From the NCBI GenBank assembly GCA_021782915.1, contig JAJXUK010000006.1, positions 1 through 64,000 of the forward strand: a stretch of 64,000 bases of DNA. Direction: 5' to 3'. Made by a program: the position numbers and the translations under genes. Shown here one piece after another: positions 1 to 8,720 of this stretch. The notes under the pieces are model-generated. The model made no database searches, was not told the origin of the DNA, and saw only the letters and a program-made list of their open reading frames with translations. Source of the DNA: Actinomycetes bacterium. Lineage in GTDB: Bacteria > Actinomycetota > Acidimicrobiia > Acidimicrobiales > RAAP-2. Each line of letters begins with the position of its first letter. Within the stretch, counting starts at the first letter, position 1.

Positions 1-84
1 ACGTCTCGCTTCCTGTTGATGTGTGCAACACCAATCAGACAAGAGAGACCTCTCGTCAGTCAATAACGGTCCTGGGAATTACAC
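1..84. other. Left-edge noncoding stretch
   Basis: These bases are visibly less GC-rich than the genes around them and carry no convincing reading frame. They lie downstream of the minus-strand ABC permease. A weak GAGAG/CTCTC inverted repeat near 43-54 could be part of a terminator, but the loop is too short to be sure. I cannot assign a function. Confidence 0.4.
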
Positions 85-816
85 CTAGTCGAAGCGAAAG
101 GTTCGCGCTGCCAGCAGTGGTGCCACCAGCGCCCAGAGCCCCAGGCTGAGCCAGTCCTGCGCGCGGGGCAGTGCGCCCGAGCCCAGCACGCGGTGCAGCC
201 CGTCGGCCAGGGCACCGGAGGGGATCCAGGTCATGACGCGGTCCAGGCCACTGGGCAGCGAGCTCGACGGCACCACGATGCCCGAGAGCAGCAGGAGCAC
301 GAGGTAGAGGCCGTTGCTCGCCGCCAGGTTGAGCTCGGCGCGCAGGTGCCCGGCCAGGGCGAGGCCGATGCCGGCCAGGCCCGCGCTGGCCAGCAGCACC
401 AGCCCGAGCACCAGCGCCGCTCCGGCGAGCCCACCGTGGGGACGCCAGTTAAGGCTCAGGGCGACGAGCACCAGCACGACGATCTGGATGGCCTCGGTGA
501 CCAGCACCCCGATCACCTTGGCACCGATGAGGCGTCGGCGCCCCAGTGGGGTCACGTGCAGGCGGCGCAGCACGCCGTAGGAGCGCTCGAAGCCGGTGGC
601 GATGGACAGGGCCACGAGCGAGGTGGACAGCACGCTCAGGGCGAGCACGCCCGGGGCGATGAAGTCGACGCGGTGCGCCGTGGGCGAGGCGACCACGTGC
701 GTGCGCGAGAAGAAGACCAGGATGAGCACCGGGATGCCCACGGTGAGCAGCAGCGTCTCGCCTCGACGCAGGGTCATGCGCACCTCGGCGGCGCTCTGGG
801 CGAGCAGGGCGTTCAC
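85..816 (-). CDS. ABC-2 type transporter permease (drug-export type)
   Basis: This is a 243-residue integral membrane protein with about six hydrophobic segments (roughly residues 20-35, 50-75, 100-125, 130-155, 165-185 and 220-238). It fits the ABC-2 permease family (DrrB/NodJ-like), which forms the membrane channel of exporters. The start codon overlaps the stop of the upstream ATPase gene by four bases, so the two are translationally coupled and surely work as one exporter. The substrate cannot be read from the sequence; drugs, lipids or polysaccharides are all exported by this family. Confidence 0.85.
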   Translation of the reverse strand: MNALLAQSAAEVRMTLRRGETLLLTVGIPVLILVFFSRTHVVASPTAHRVDFIAPGVLALSVLSTSLVALSIATGFERSYGVLRRLHVTPLGRRRLIGAKVIGVLVTEAIQIVVLVLVALSLNWRPHGGLAGAALVLGLVLLASAGLAGIGLALAGHLRAELNLAASNGLYLVLLLLSGIVVPSSSLPSGLDRVMTWIPSGALADGLHRVLGSGALPRAQDWLSLGLWALVAPLLAARTFRFD

Positions 817-1718
817 GAGCGGCTCCGCTCGGCGCCGATGAGGTCGAGGTAGCGCTGCTCCAGGCTGGCGCGCGTGCGCAGGGACACGACGCTCGCGCCC
901 AGGTCGGACAGGGCGGCCGTGATGGCGCTCACGAGCTCGGCACTGGCCGGTGCGGCCACGCGCAGCGTGCGGGCGGTGCCCGAGGTGACCGTCAGTCCCA
1001 GGGCGCGCCCGAGGTCCTCGGGCGTCACCGGCGCGCTGGGCTCGACCAGGACCTCAGGCTCGCCGGAGAGCTCGTCGAGGGTTCCCTCGGCGAGCACGGA
1101 GCCGTGGTGCAAGATGACCACGCGGTCGCTCACGCGCTCGGCCTCGTCGAGCTCGTGCGTGGTCAGCAGCAGCGCGCACCCACGCTCGGCTTCATGAGCG
1201 ATGAGCCGACGGATGACCTGGCGACCCTCGGGGTCCACGGCGGTGGTCGGCTCGTCGAGCACGAGCACGCGCGGCCGTCCGATTAGGGCCAGGCCCAGCA
1301 GGGTGCGCTGCTGCTCGCCGCCGGAGAGACGGCGCCACGGCGTGCGCGCGCACGCGGCCAGGTCCAGCAGCTCGATCAGCTCGCCCGGCTCACGCGGTGC
1401 GTGGTAGTAGGTGGCGGTCAGATCCAGGACCTGGGCTGGCGTCATCGGGAACCACACCCCACCGCGCTGCAGGAGCGCCCCCGTGCGCGCGACGACCTCG
1501 GCGTGGTCGCGCACGGGGTCCAGACCGTGCAGGCGCACCGTGCCGGCGCTGGGTCGGCGGAACCCGAGGAGCGTCTCGACCGCGGTGGTCTTGCCCGCTC
1601 CGTTGGGGCCCAGCACGGTCACGACCTCGCCGTAGCCCACCGTGAGGCTCACGTCGGTCACGGCGAGCAGCGGACCGAACGCGACGCGCAGGTGGCTCAT
1701 CTCGATTGCGTGGCTCAC
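813..1718 (-). CDS. ABC transporter ATP-binding protein, exporter type
   Basis: This is the ATPase partner of the downstream permease. It has a Walker A motif GPNGAGKTT, the signature LSGGEQQR, and a Walker B ending in LVLDEPTTAVDP. A C-terminal extension of about 90 residues resembles that of DrrA/CcmA-type exporters. The open frame runs further upstream to 1940, but that part would overlap serS and has no homology, so I place the start at GTG 1718. ATG 1700 is also possible. The gene is divergent from serS. A TAGGTT hexamer at 1727-1732 is a possible -10 box. Confidence 0.85.
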   Translation of the reverse strand: MSHAIEMSHLRVAFGPLLAVTDVSLTVGYGEVVTVLGPNGAGKTTAVETLLGFRRPSAGTVRLHGLDPVRDHAEVVARTGALLQRGGVWFPMTPAQVLDLTATYYHAPREPGELIELLDLAACARTPWRRLSGGEQQRTLLGLALIGRPRVLVLDEPTTAVDPEGRQVIRRLIAHEAERGCALLLTTHELDEAERVSDRVVILHHGSVLAEGTLDELSGEPEVLVEPSAPVTPEDLGRALGLTVTSGTARTLRVAAPASAELVSAITAALSDLGASVVSLRTRASLEQRYLDLIGAERSRS

Positions 1719-1770
1719 GGCTAGCCAACCTACTGGGAGGCGCTCGTCGGGGGCGCACCGGGCCCCTTTG

Positions 1771-1776
1771 TAGGCT
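1771..1776 (+). promoter_or_regulatory. -10 box of a probable leaderless serS transcript
   Basis: TAGGCT lies exactly six bases before the GTG start of serS. Transcription would begin at or next to the start codon, which explains why no Shine-Dalgarno sequence is visible. Confidence 0.55.
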
Positions 1777-1782
1777 GGGCAC

Positions 1783-3087
1783 GTGATCGACCTCGCCCAG
1801 CTGCGCCGAGAGCCCGACGTCGTGCAGGCCGCCCTGGCGCGCCGGGGCGTGTCGAGCGCGACCGTGCAGGAGATCCTGGCCCTGGACGTGGAGCACCGAC
1901 GCCTGTTGCAGGAGACCGAAGCCCTGCGCGCCGAGGTCAAGACCCTCTCGCGTCAGGTCGCCGAGGCGCACCGGGCCCGGGACGTCGAGCGGGCCGAGCT
2001 GCTCAGCGCACAGAGCCGGGCTCTGGGTGAGCGCGAGCGCGACGCGGGCGCGGCCACGGACGTGGTTGGGGCTCGCCTGCGCGAGCAGTTGCTCCAGCTG
2101 CCGAACCTGCCGGCGCCCGAGGCGCCGGACGGGCTGGACGAGACGGGCAACGTCGAGCTGCGTCGCTGGTGGCTCGGCATGGAGCGCGGTGCCTCGTTTC
2201 CCACCTTCGAGGATCACCAGCGCGTGCCGCACTGGGAGGTCGGCGTCGACCTGGGCATCCTGGACCTGGAGTCCGGGGCCAAGTTGGCCGGATCCATGTT
2301 CCCGCTCTTTCGCGGCGACGGCTCGCGGCTCATTCGAGCGCTCGGGGCCTTCGCCCTCGATCGGCACCGCGACGCCTACGAGGAGATCCGCCCGCCGACC
2401 TTCGCCTTGACCGAGACGATGACCTCGACGGGTCACCTGCCCAAGTCGGCCGACGACATGTACGCCATCGAGCGCGACGACCTGTGGGCGATTCCGACCG
2501 CCGAGGTCCCGCTGACCTCGATGCGGCGCGGAGAGATCCTCGCGCCCGAGGAGCTGCCGATTCGCCTCACGGCGCTGACCGCGTGCTTCCGGCGCGAGGC
2601 GGGCGCGGCCGGGCGCGACACGCGCGGCGTGCTGCGCGTGCACGAGTTCGACAAGGTCGAGCTGTTCAACTACCTGCTGCCGGAGCAGGCCGAGGGGGCA
2701 TTCCAGGACGTGCTGGCGCGCGCCGAGGGGCTGCTCCGGGAGCTCGGCCTGACCTACCGGGTCCTGGACCTGTGCGCGGGTGACCTGGGCACGTCCTCGG
2801 CGCGCACCTTCGACCTCGAGGTCTACGCGCCCGGGGTGGACCGCTGGCTCGAGGTCTCCTCCGTCAGCTGGTTCCGCGACTTCCAGGCTCGCCGGGCGAA
2901 CGTGCGCTATCGCACCGAGAGCGGCGAGACGGCCTTCGTGCACACGGTCAACGGCTCGGCGCTGGCCTGGCCGCGCATCTGGGCGGCCCTGGTGGAGACC
3001 GGGCGGCGCGCCGACGGCTCGGTCGAGCTGCCCGAGGTGCTGGCGCCCTACCTGGGCGGCCAGCGGGTGATCACTCGGCGTTCGTAG
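1783..3087 (+). CDS. serS: Serine--tRNA ligase
   Basis: This enzyme charges tRNA-Ser in the cytoplasm. At 434 residues it has the normal length. The N-terminal part (about residues 30-105) is the helical hairpin that grips the long variable arm of tRNA-Ser. The class II core follows, with motif 2 around FRREAGAAGRDTRG and motif 3 around NGSALAWPR near the C terminus. The start is GTG, preceded by a -10-like hexamer rather than a ribosome binding site. Its 3' end overlaps the convergent response-regulator gene by 17 bases. A matching tRNA-Ser gene lies at 52682-52769. Confidence 0.97.
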   Translation: MIDLAQLRREPDVVQAALARRGVSSATVQEILALDVEHRRLLQETEALRAEVKTLSRQVAEAHRARDVERAELLSAQSRALGERERDAGAATDVVGARLREQLLQLPNLPAPEAPDGLDETGNVELRRWWLGMERGASFPTFEDHQRVPHWEVGVDLGILDLESGAKLAGSMFPLFRGDGSRLIRALGAFALDRHRDAYEEIRPPTFALTETMTSTGHLPKSADDMYAIERDDLWAIPTAEVPLTSMRRGEILAPEELPIRLTALTACFRREAGAAGRDTRGVLRVHEFDKVELFNYLLPEQAEGAFQDVLARAEGLLRELGLTYRVLDLCAGDLGTSSARTFDLEVYAPGVDRWLEVSSVSWFRDFQARRANVRYRTESGETAFVHTVNGSALAWPRIWAALVETGRRADGSVELPEVLAPYLGGQRVITRRS

Positions 3088-3799
3088 CGCTCTCGAAGCG
3101 GTATCCCACGCCGCGCACGGTGGTGATGTGCACGGGGTTCTTGGGGTCCTCTTCGACGAGGCCGCGCAGGCGCTTGACGTGCACGTCGAGGGTCTTCGTG
3201 TCGCCCACGTAGTCGTGGCCCCAGACGCGATCGATGAGGACCTCGCGCGTCAGCACGCGTCCAGGGTTCTCCATCAGCAGGCGCAGCAGCGCGAACTCCT
3301 TCTTGCGCAGCTTGATCTCCTCGCCGCGCACGTAGCAGCGTCGGGCCTGGGCGTCCAGGCGCAGGTCGCCGCGCTGGATGATCTCCTCGTCGACGTCGTC
3401 GAGTTCGTCGCGCGCCTCGCGCCGGCGGCTGACGGCGCGGATGCGCGCGACGAGCTCACGCAGCCGGTACGGCTTCGTGACGTAGTCGTCGGCGCCCAGC
3501 TCGAGCATCAACACCATGTCGACCTCCTCGCCCTTGGCGCTGACGATGATGATCGGCACGTCGCTCTGGGCGCGGATGGCGCGGCACACGTCCAGGCCCG
3601 AGACCCGAGGCAGCATCAGGTCCAGCAGAATCACGTCGAATCGCTGGGGCGCGAAGAGCCCGAGCGCCTCGTCGCCGTCTCGGGCGACGCTGACCTCGAA
3701 GCCCTCGCGTCCGAGGCCGACCTTCAGCGCGTCGATGAAGGACTCCTCGTCCTCGACGACGAGCACTCGCGTGCGGGTCTCGGCGGCCTTCTTGCTCAT
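3071..3799 (-). CDS. OmpR/PhoB-family response regulator, RegX3-like
   Basis: This is a 242-residue DNA-binding regulator. The receiver domain (about residues 10-125) has the acidic pocket VVEDEE, the phosphoacceptor Asp60 in LLDLMLP, Ser87 and Lys110. A winged-helix domain (about 145-236) follows, ending in the usual TVRGVGYRF. It overlaps the upstream sensor kinase by four bases (ATGA), so the pair is cotranscribed and coupled. The pair resembles SenX3-RegX3, which senses phosphate limitation in actinobacteria. That role is inferred from the architecture, since no phosphate genes are adjacent. Confidence 0.9.
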   Translation of the reverse strand: MSKKAAETRTRVLVVEDEESFIDALKVGLGREGFEVSVARDGDEALGLFAPQRFDVILLDLMLPRVSGLDVCRAIRAQSDVPIIIVSAKGEEVDMVLMLELGADDYVTKPYRLRELVARIRAVSRRREARDELDDVDEEIIQRGDLRLDAQARRCYVRGEEIKLRKKEFALLRLLMENPGRVLTREVLIDRVWGHDYVGDTKTLDVHVKRLRGLVEEDPKNPVHITTVRGVGYRFESATNAE

Positions 3800-5088
3800 G
3801 GCGCGCTCGAGGGCAGCTCGAGCAGGAACGTCGAACCCTCACCCTCGCGCGACTCGACGACCACCGTGCCGCCGTGGTTGTGCGCGACGTGGCGCACGAT
3901 CGACAGGCCGAGTCCCGTCCCGCCGGTCTCGCGCGCCCGACCCGGGTCCACGCGGTAGAAGCGCTCAAAGATGCGCTCCAGGTCCTTGGCCGGGATGCCC
4001 ACGCCCTGGTCGGCGATGGCGATGCGCACGAGGGGCCCGACCCCCGGAGCCTCGGGCTCGACCCGCTCGAGCGACACCGTGACCGTGCCCCCGGGGGGCG
4101 AGTAGACGACCGCGTTCTCCAGTAGCGCGTGCACGGCAGACACCAGCTGGCGGCGATCGCCGGTGACCACGAGGTTGGACTCGGGTTCCTTGAAGAGAAT
4201 GGTCACCTGGTGCTGCTCGGCGGCGGTGCGGATGCGCTCGAGGGCCTCGGCCACGAAGAGGGCGGCTGGCACGAGCTCACGCACTGGGGAACCCTCACTC
4301 TCGATGCGCGACAGGTCCAGCAGGTCCTCGATGATGCGGTTCACGCGGAACGCCTCGGAGTTGATGCGTTCGGCCAGTCGGCTGGCCACCGCCGGCTCGC
4401 GCTCGAACTGCAGGGTCTCGGCGAGCAGGCCGAGCGCGCCCATGGGGGTCTTGAGCTCGTGACTGACGTTGGCGATGAAGTCGCGACGCACCTCTTCGAG
4501 GCGCCGGCGCTCGGAGACGTCCTCGATCACCGCGAGCACGCCCAGGGGGCGACGTCCGTCGTCGATGACGCTGGCGTGCACGGTCAGGGTGCGCCGCGGT
4601 GGGCCGTACAGGTCCACGGTCCGCTCGGCCGAGCCGGTGGTCCAGCCCTCGGCGAGGGTCTCGGTCACCGCCTGGGCCGCGATCGCGTCACCGTAGCGGC
4701 TCGCCATCAAGGTCTCGGCCTGAGTGTTGCGGAAGAGAACCGCCCCGGACTCGTCGACCAGCACGAGTCCCAGGGGCAGCGCGTCGAGGGAACGACGCAG
4801 GCGCACCGACTCCGCGCTGGACTCGCCGACCGCCGTGGTGGCGGCGCTGGTGACCTCCTCCAGGTAGGCCAGGGCGGACTCGAGGCGCCCGTCATCCCGG
4901 TTGGGCTCGACCCCGAGGCGGGTGCCGAGCGCGTTCAGGCGCTGCACGACGGCGCGATGGCCCCGCCAGCGCAGGTAGGCGAGGCCCACGAGGAAGCCCA
5001 CGACGGCCACGCCGGCGGTGGCGAGATACAGGACGATCGGCGACCAGGTGGCGGCGACGTTGCGGGTAGCGAGCAGCACGCCCGCCAT
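3796..5088 (-). CDS. Sensor histidine kinase, SenX3/PhoR-like
   Basis: This is a 430-residue kinase. It has one clear membrane segment (about residues 17-38), then a PAS-like sensory region (about 100-190). The HisKA domain has the phosphorylated His210 in NVSHELKTP, and the HATPase domain has the N box around LLENAVVYSPPGG and G boxes DQGVGIP and GTGLGLSIV. The start ATG 5088 is chosen because it gives the normal N-terminal membrane helix; the open frame further upstream is arginine-rich and unlike any domain. The start of the divergent secretion operon is only 66 bases away, so both promoters share that gap. Confidence 0.9.
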   Translation of the reverse strand: MAGVLLATRNVAATWSPIVLYLATAGVAVVGFLVGLAYLRWRGHRAVVQRLNALGTRLGVEPNRDDGRLESALAYLEEVTSAATTAVGESSAESVRLRRSLDALPLGLVLVDESGAVLFRNTQAETLMASRYGDAIAAQAVTETLAEGWTTGSAERTVDLYGPPRRTLTVHASVIDDGRRPLGVLAVIEDVSERRRLEEVRRDFIANVSHELKTPMGALGLLAETLQFEREPAVASRLAERINSEAFRVNRIIEDLLDLSRIESEGSPVRELVPAALFVAEALERIRTAAEQHQVTILFKEPESNLVVTGDRRQLVSAVHALLENAVVYSPPGGTVTVSLERVEPEAPGVGPLVRIAIADQGVGIPAKDLERIFERFYRVDPGRARETGGTGLGLSIVRHVAHNHGGTVVVESREGEGSTFLLELPSSAP

Positions 5089-5154
5089 TCTCGCAGACCC
5101 GTGCGGGCTCGTGGCGGTTGCGACCGTTGCGAGGTCCCTAGAGAAAGGCCCACC

Positions 5155-5439
5155 ATGTTCTTCGCCGGAGTCACCCTCACGCCCTCGCTGACCGCGCTGC
5201 CCGGTGGTGCGGCGCTGCAGTCCCTCGCCGACGGCGTGGCCGGCTGGGCCCTCCTGGGCAGCCTGGTGGCCCTCGTCATCGGGGCCGTGCTGTGGGCCTT
5301 CGGCAGCCACTCGCAGAACTACCACCAGTCCGCCGCCGGGCGGCGCGCCGTGATCACGTCGCTGCTCGCGGCCATCCTGATCGGTGCGGCCCCGCACCTG
5401 GTCAACTTCTTCTTCACCACGGGCACGTCGGTGCACTGA
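5155..5439 (+). CDS. Small membrane protein, first gene of type IV secretion-like operon (DUF6112-like)
   Basis: This 94-residue protein has two hydrophobic segments (about residues 28-52 and 66-85) separated by a short polar loop, plus a weakly hydrophobic N terminus. In size and topology it resembles the DUF6112/VirB2-VirB3-like proteins encoded next to TrbL-like genes in actinobacterial conjugative elements. That assignment rests mainly on context. The start ATG follows a purine-rich GAGAAAGG. Its stop overlaps the next start (TGATG). It begins a run of six genes in which every junction overlaps. Confidence 0.6.
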   Translation: MFFAGVTLTPSLTALPGGAALQSLADGVAGWALLGSLVALVIGAVLWAFGSHSQNYHQSAAGRRAVITSLLAAILIGAAPHLVNFFFTTGTSVH

Positions 5440-6542
5440 TGGGCGTGGGCTGCATCCTCTCGCCGGCCACCTGCCTCGCCGGGCCGATCGCGCACGCGAC
5501 CTTCTCTGACCTCTTCGGCGCGCTGACGAGCTGGATGGTCGACAGCGTGGGCTGGATGCTGCGCGCGAGTGGCGCCGCGCTGGCGAGCGCGAGCGAGCCC
5601 GCCACCGTGCTCGCCTCGGCCCAGGGGCTCTACCGCACGCTCGAAGCGCTCGCACCCGCGCTCATGATCCTGGGCCTCACGGTGGCGACCCTGCAGGCCG
5701 TGCGCCACGGGGACGCGGGCTCGCTCTGGCGGGTCTATTTCGGGGTGCTGCCGGCGAGCGTGGCGGGCATCGTCCTGGCCCCGCACGTGGCCGCCTTGGT
5801 GCTGCGCGCCGTGAATGAGCTCACGGGAACCGCGGCGGCCTCGGTGCAGGCGCGCACCGGCGAGCTGGCTGCGCGGGTCAGCTCCCTCGTGGGCACCGTG
5901 CCCGGCTTCGGCCTCTTCGTGCTCGCTGGCGCCCTGGTGATCGGGTCCTGGCTGCTGTGGTGCGAATTGATCGTGCGCGTGGTCGTGCTCACCGTGCTGC
6001 TCGTGCTCGTGCCCCTCGTGGCGGGCCTGGCCGTGCTGCCCGCACTGCGGCGCGCGCCGTGGCGCCTGGGTGAGACGTTCATCGCCGTGGCGCTGGCCAA
6101 GTTCCTGGTCGTGCTGGCCCTCGTGCTCGGACTGGACGAGCTGACGGGCACGTCGGCCACCCAGGTCGTCGTCGGCGTGGTGACGCTGGCCCTGGCGGCC
6201 GGCGCGCCGTTCGTGCTGCTGCGTCTGGTGCCGGTGCTCGAGCAGTCGGCCCTGCAGCACGCCGAGGGCGTGCGCCAGCGCCTGGCCTCTTCGAGCCGGC
6301 GCGGGATCGGCCAGGCCAGTCGCGTGCTCGGCGCGATGAGCCCGGAGTCCGCGATGGCTGCGCCGGAGTCACCGGAGGACCTCGGCCTGCCGCTGCTCGA
6401 GGGCGACGGGGAGCTGGAGTTGCCCTCCCAGGAGGGTCCACCTCCGAAGGCCCCGGTGGGCGAGGGCCGGCTGCGTCACGGGCACGTGGCCTACACACGC
6501 GACCACCTGGGCCCCGTTGTGACCTGGCACTGGGATGACTGA
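5439..6542 (+). CDS. TrbL/VirB6-like polytopic membrane protein
   Basis: This 367-residue protein has an N-terminal region with a possible signal or first membrane helix, then about six to seven strongly hydrophobic segments (about residues 60-260). A soluble charged tail follows (about 285-367). This is the layout of TrbL/VirB6 inner-membrane channel proteins of type IV secretion systems. It overlaps the small membrane protein upstream and the VirB4-N-like gene downstream. No catalytic motif is expected. The family call comes from topology and neighbours, because TrbL-type proteins have little sequence conservation. Confidence 0.6.
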   Translation: MGVGCILSPATCLAGPIAHATFSDLFGALTSWMVDSVGWMLRASGAALASASEPATVLASAQGLYRTLEALAPALMILGLTVATLQAVRHGDAGSLWRVYFGVLPASVAGIVLAPHVAALVLRAVNELTGTAAASVQARTGELAARVSSLVGTVPGFGLFVLAGALVIGSWLLWCELIVRVVVLTVLLVLVPLVAGLAVLPALRRAPWRLGETFIAVALAKFLVVLALVLGLDELTGTSATQVVVGVVTLALAAGAPFVLLRLVPVLEQSALQHAEGVRQRLASSSRRGIGQASRVLGAMSPESAMAAPESPEDLGLPLLEGDGELELPSQEGPPPKAPVGEGRLRHGHVAYTRDHLGPVVTWHWDD

Positions 6543-7578
6543 GCCGTCCCTGGGCGAGCCCGATGCGCCGACGCGCCTCGGCGGGCTGCGCGTGCACCAG
6601 CTGGGCCTGCTGGTGCTGGGTCTGGGACTCGGCGCCGACGCCCTGGTGCGCACGGGTCGTCTCGCCGAGGCAGTCGCGGCGGGCGTTGCCACGCTGCTGG
6701 CCGCGCCCCTCGGCCCGGATCAGAGCCTGGCCGAGAGCGCCGCGCTCGCGACGGCCTATCTGCTGCGGCGTCGAGTCTTTGGCGTGTGCGTCGAGTTCGG
6801 CGAGGACGTGAGCCTGCACACCCCGGCGCCGGCGCGCACGCGGGCCTACGTCCTCGAGCACCACGGGCGCCTCGACCTGAGCGGGGCCGACGTGCAACTG
6901 GCTCGCCAGCTCGCCTCGGTGCTCGACGCCCTGGCGACCTCGCCGAGCGGGCGGCACGCCTCGGTGCACGTGCGCAGCGACGGCGAGGAGACCGAGACCG
7001 TGCTCTGTCTGAGCGCCGGGCGCCCGGGCGCCCCCTGGCGACGCGACGACGCGCGCGTCGTCTCGTTGATCGGCCCGGAGCTGGCGGGGCAGCTCTGGCT
7101 GCTGGAGCGCCCGGGGCACCTGCGCTCGGCGCGCGGGCTGTGGCGCGTCGTGCGCGCTCGCGACCTGAGTGCGGCGCGCCCGCCCCTGCTCTGGGGCCTG
7201 CAGCGCGGCTCGAGCCAGGTGATCGCGCTGCACGTGGACGTGTTGGCGGATCAGTCCGCCCGGCGCCGTGCCGCGCGCGGGTCTCACGAGAGCACCAGCA
7301 ACGCGGCCACGGCCTCGTCCTTGGGCTTTCGCCAGAGCGCGCGCTCGAGCCGGCGCGTGTCACGCGTGCTGGGCCGCGAGGCGCGCGTCGCCGAGGGTCG
7401 GGCCCTCTTGCGCGTGGGCGTCTACGTCACGCTGTGGGCCGCGGATCGCGCCGACCTGGACGCGGTGACGCGTCGGCTGTACGAGCGCGCGCGCGAGGCG
7501 GGCATCCGGCTGGAGTCGGGGCGCCTGCGCCAGGCGCGCTGGTTTCGCCTGGCGCTGCCGGGGGGTCCGGGCTGGTGA
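6535..7578 (+). CDS. VirB4 N-terminal-domain-like protein (PrgI/SCO6880-like)
   Basis: This 347-residue protein begins with a short polar segment and two hydrophobic stretches (about residues 20-36 and 45-60), like PrgI-type membrane proteins. A soluble region follows that ends in a pattern typical of the N-terminal half of VirB4/TraC proteins, including the closing RLALPGG. It contains no nucleotide-binding motif. The ATPase half is the next gene, joined through a GTGA overlap, so the two together look like one VirB4 divided into two polypeptides. SCO6880-family proteins of Streptomyces elements have this role. This one appears shorter than those I recall. Confidence 0.6.
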   Translation: MTEPSLGEPDAPTRLGGLRVHQLGLLVLGLGLGADALVRTGRLAEAVAAGVATLLAAPLGPDQSLAESAALATAYLLRRRVFGVCVEFGEDVSLHTPAPARTRAYVLEHHGRLDLSGADVQLARQLASVLDALATSPSGRHASVHVRSDGEETETVLCLSAGRPGAPWRRDDARVVSLIGPELAGQLWLLERPGHLRSARGLWRVVRARDLSAARPPLLWGLQRGSSQVIALHVDVLADQSARRRAARGSHESTSNAATASSLGFRQSARSSRRVSRVLGREARVAEGRALLRVGVYVTLWAADRADLDAVTRRLYERAREAGIRLESGRLRQARWFRLALPGGPGW

Positions 7579-8720
7579 GGCCGTGGACCCACTGGGCCAC
7601 GACGGCCGATCTCGAGGACCTGCGCCTGCCGGCCCACGACGCGGGCACCGGGCTCGAGGGCCGGGCACTGGGTCGAGCCCTCGGCGGCGGGCCGTTCGTG
7701 CTCGATCCCTTCGACGCGTATCGGGCCAACCTGGTGGCCAACCCCAACGTCGTGGTGGCCGGCTCCATCGGTGCCGGCAAGTCAACCCTGGTCAAGATGC
7801 TCATCGATCGGGCCCTGCACCGCGGGCGTCGCGTCGTGGTCGTGGATCCGAAGGGTGAGTACGGGGCGCTGGCGGCCGACTACGGGGTCCGGCCCCTGGT
7901 GCTGGGTCGCGACGGGTGGTGCGACCCCTTCGGTGAGGACCCGCGCGCGCTGCTGCGCGCGCTGCTGGTGGGGGCCGCGGGTGCGCTGAGCGACGAGCGT
8001 CACTTCGCCCTGGACGAGGCCTGGCGGGCCCTGGGCAGCCGAGCGCCCCGGCGTCTGCTGAAAGCGCTGCTGGACGAGCTGCGCGCGGAGCTGAGCGGGC
8101 CGGCTAGCCCTCGTCGGGACCTGGCCCTGACCCTGCGCCGCTTCGTCGACGGTGACCTGGCCGGGCTCTTCGACGGCCCCGGCGAGGCGCTGAGCCTCGA
8201 GGGCGAGCTGGTCGTGCTCGATCTGTCGGCCCAGTGGGCCACGGCCTCGCTCGGGGTGGCCGCGCTGGCCGCGCTGGCCGCCGGGGCGCGCCTGGCCGAT
8301 CCGCACCGGCCGGGCTATCTGATCCTGGACGAGGCCTGGGCCCTGCTGAGCGACCCGGGGGCGCTCGGCTGGCTGCGCGGCTCGTGGAAGCTCGCGCGCT
8401 CACGGGGCATCGCGCACGTGCTCGTGCTGCATCGCTTCAGCGACGTCGGCGCGGCCGGCGACGAGGGCAGCGTGGGTCGCGAGAGCGCGGTGGGGCTCCT
8501 GCGCGAGTGTGAGACCGCGTGGCTCTTCCGCCAGGGTGCCGAGGAGGCCCGGCTGATCGAGACGAGTCTCGGACTTCACCCGCGCGAAGCGGCCCATCTG
8601 GGGGTCCTGGGCCGCGGCACGGCCCTCGTGCGCTACGGCGCTCACCGCTCCCTCGTGCGCGTGATGCCCGACGCGCGCGACCAGCGCTTCATCGACACCG
8701 ACGAGGCCATGCGCGCGTGA
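7575..8720 (+). CDS. VirB4/TraC-type secretion ATPase (C-terminal half)
   Basis: This 381-residue ATPase has a Walker A motif GSIGAGKST at residues 63-71, a following VVVVDPKGEY strand, and a Walker B GYLILDE at 247-253. The late arginine-rich and glutamine-containing segment is typical of VirB4-like motors. VirB4 powers assembly and transport in type IV secretion. The GTG start overlaps the stop of the previous gene (GTGA), and no plausible start lies further upstream. It lacks the usual N-terminal VirB4 domain, which is encoded by the preceding gene. Confidence 0.8.
   Translation: MRPWTHWATTADLEDLRLPAHDAGTGLEGRALGRALGGGPFVLDPFDAYRANLVANPNVVVAGSIGAGKSTLVKMLIDRALHRGRRVVVVDPKGEYGALAADYGVRPLVLGRDGWCDPFGEDPRALLRALLVGAAGALSDERHFALDEAWRALGSRAPRRLLKALLDELRAELSGPASPRRDLALTLRRFVDGDLAGLFDGPGEALSLEGELVVLDLSAQWATASLGVAALAALAAGARLADPHRPGYLILDEAWALLSDPGALGWLRGSWKLARSRGIAHVLVLHRFSDVGAAGDEGSVGRESAVGLLRECETAWLFRQGAEEARLIETSLGLHPREAAHLGVLGRGTALVRYGAHRSLVRVMPDARDQRFIDTDEAMRA

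Noticed and set aside
193-852. Long open frames opposite to real genes across the window
   Set aside because: They are the usual by-product of high GC content; their compositions are rich in Arg, Ala, Gly, Pro or His and show no domain pattern.
1719-1940. Longer ABC ATPase start
   Set aside because: It would overlap serS and is Arg/Ser/Cys-rich without homology.
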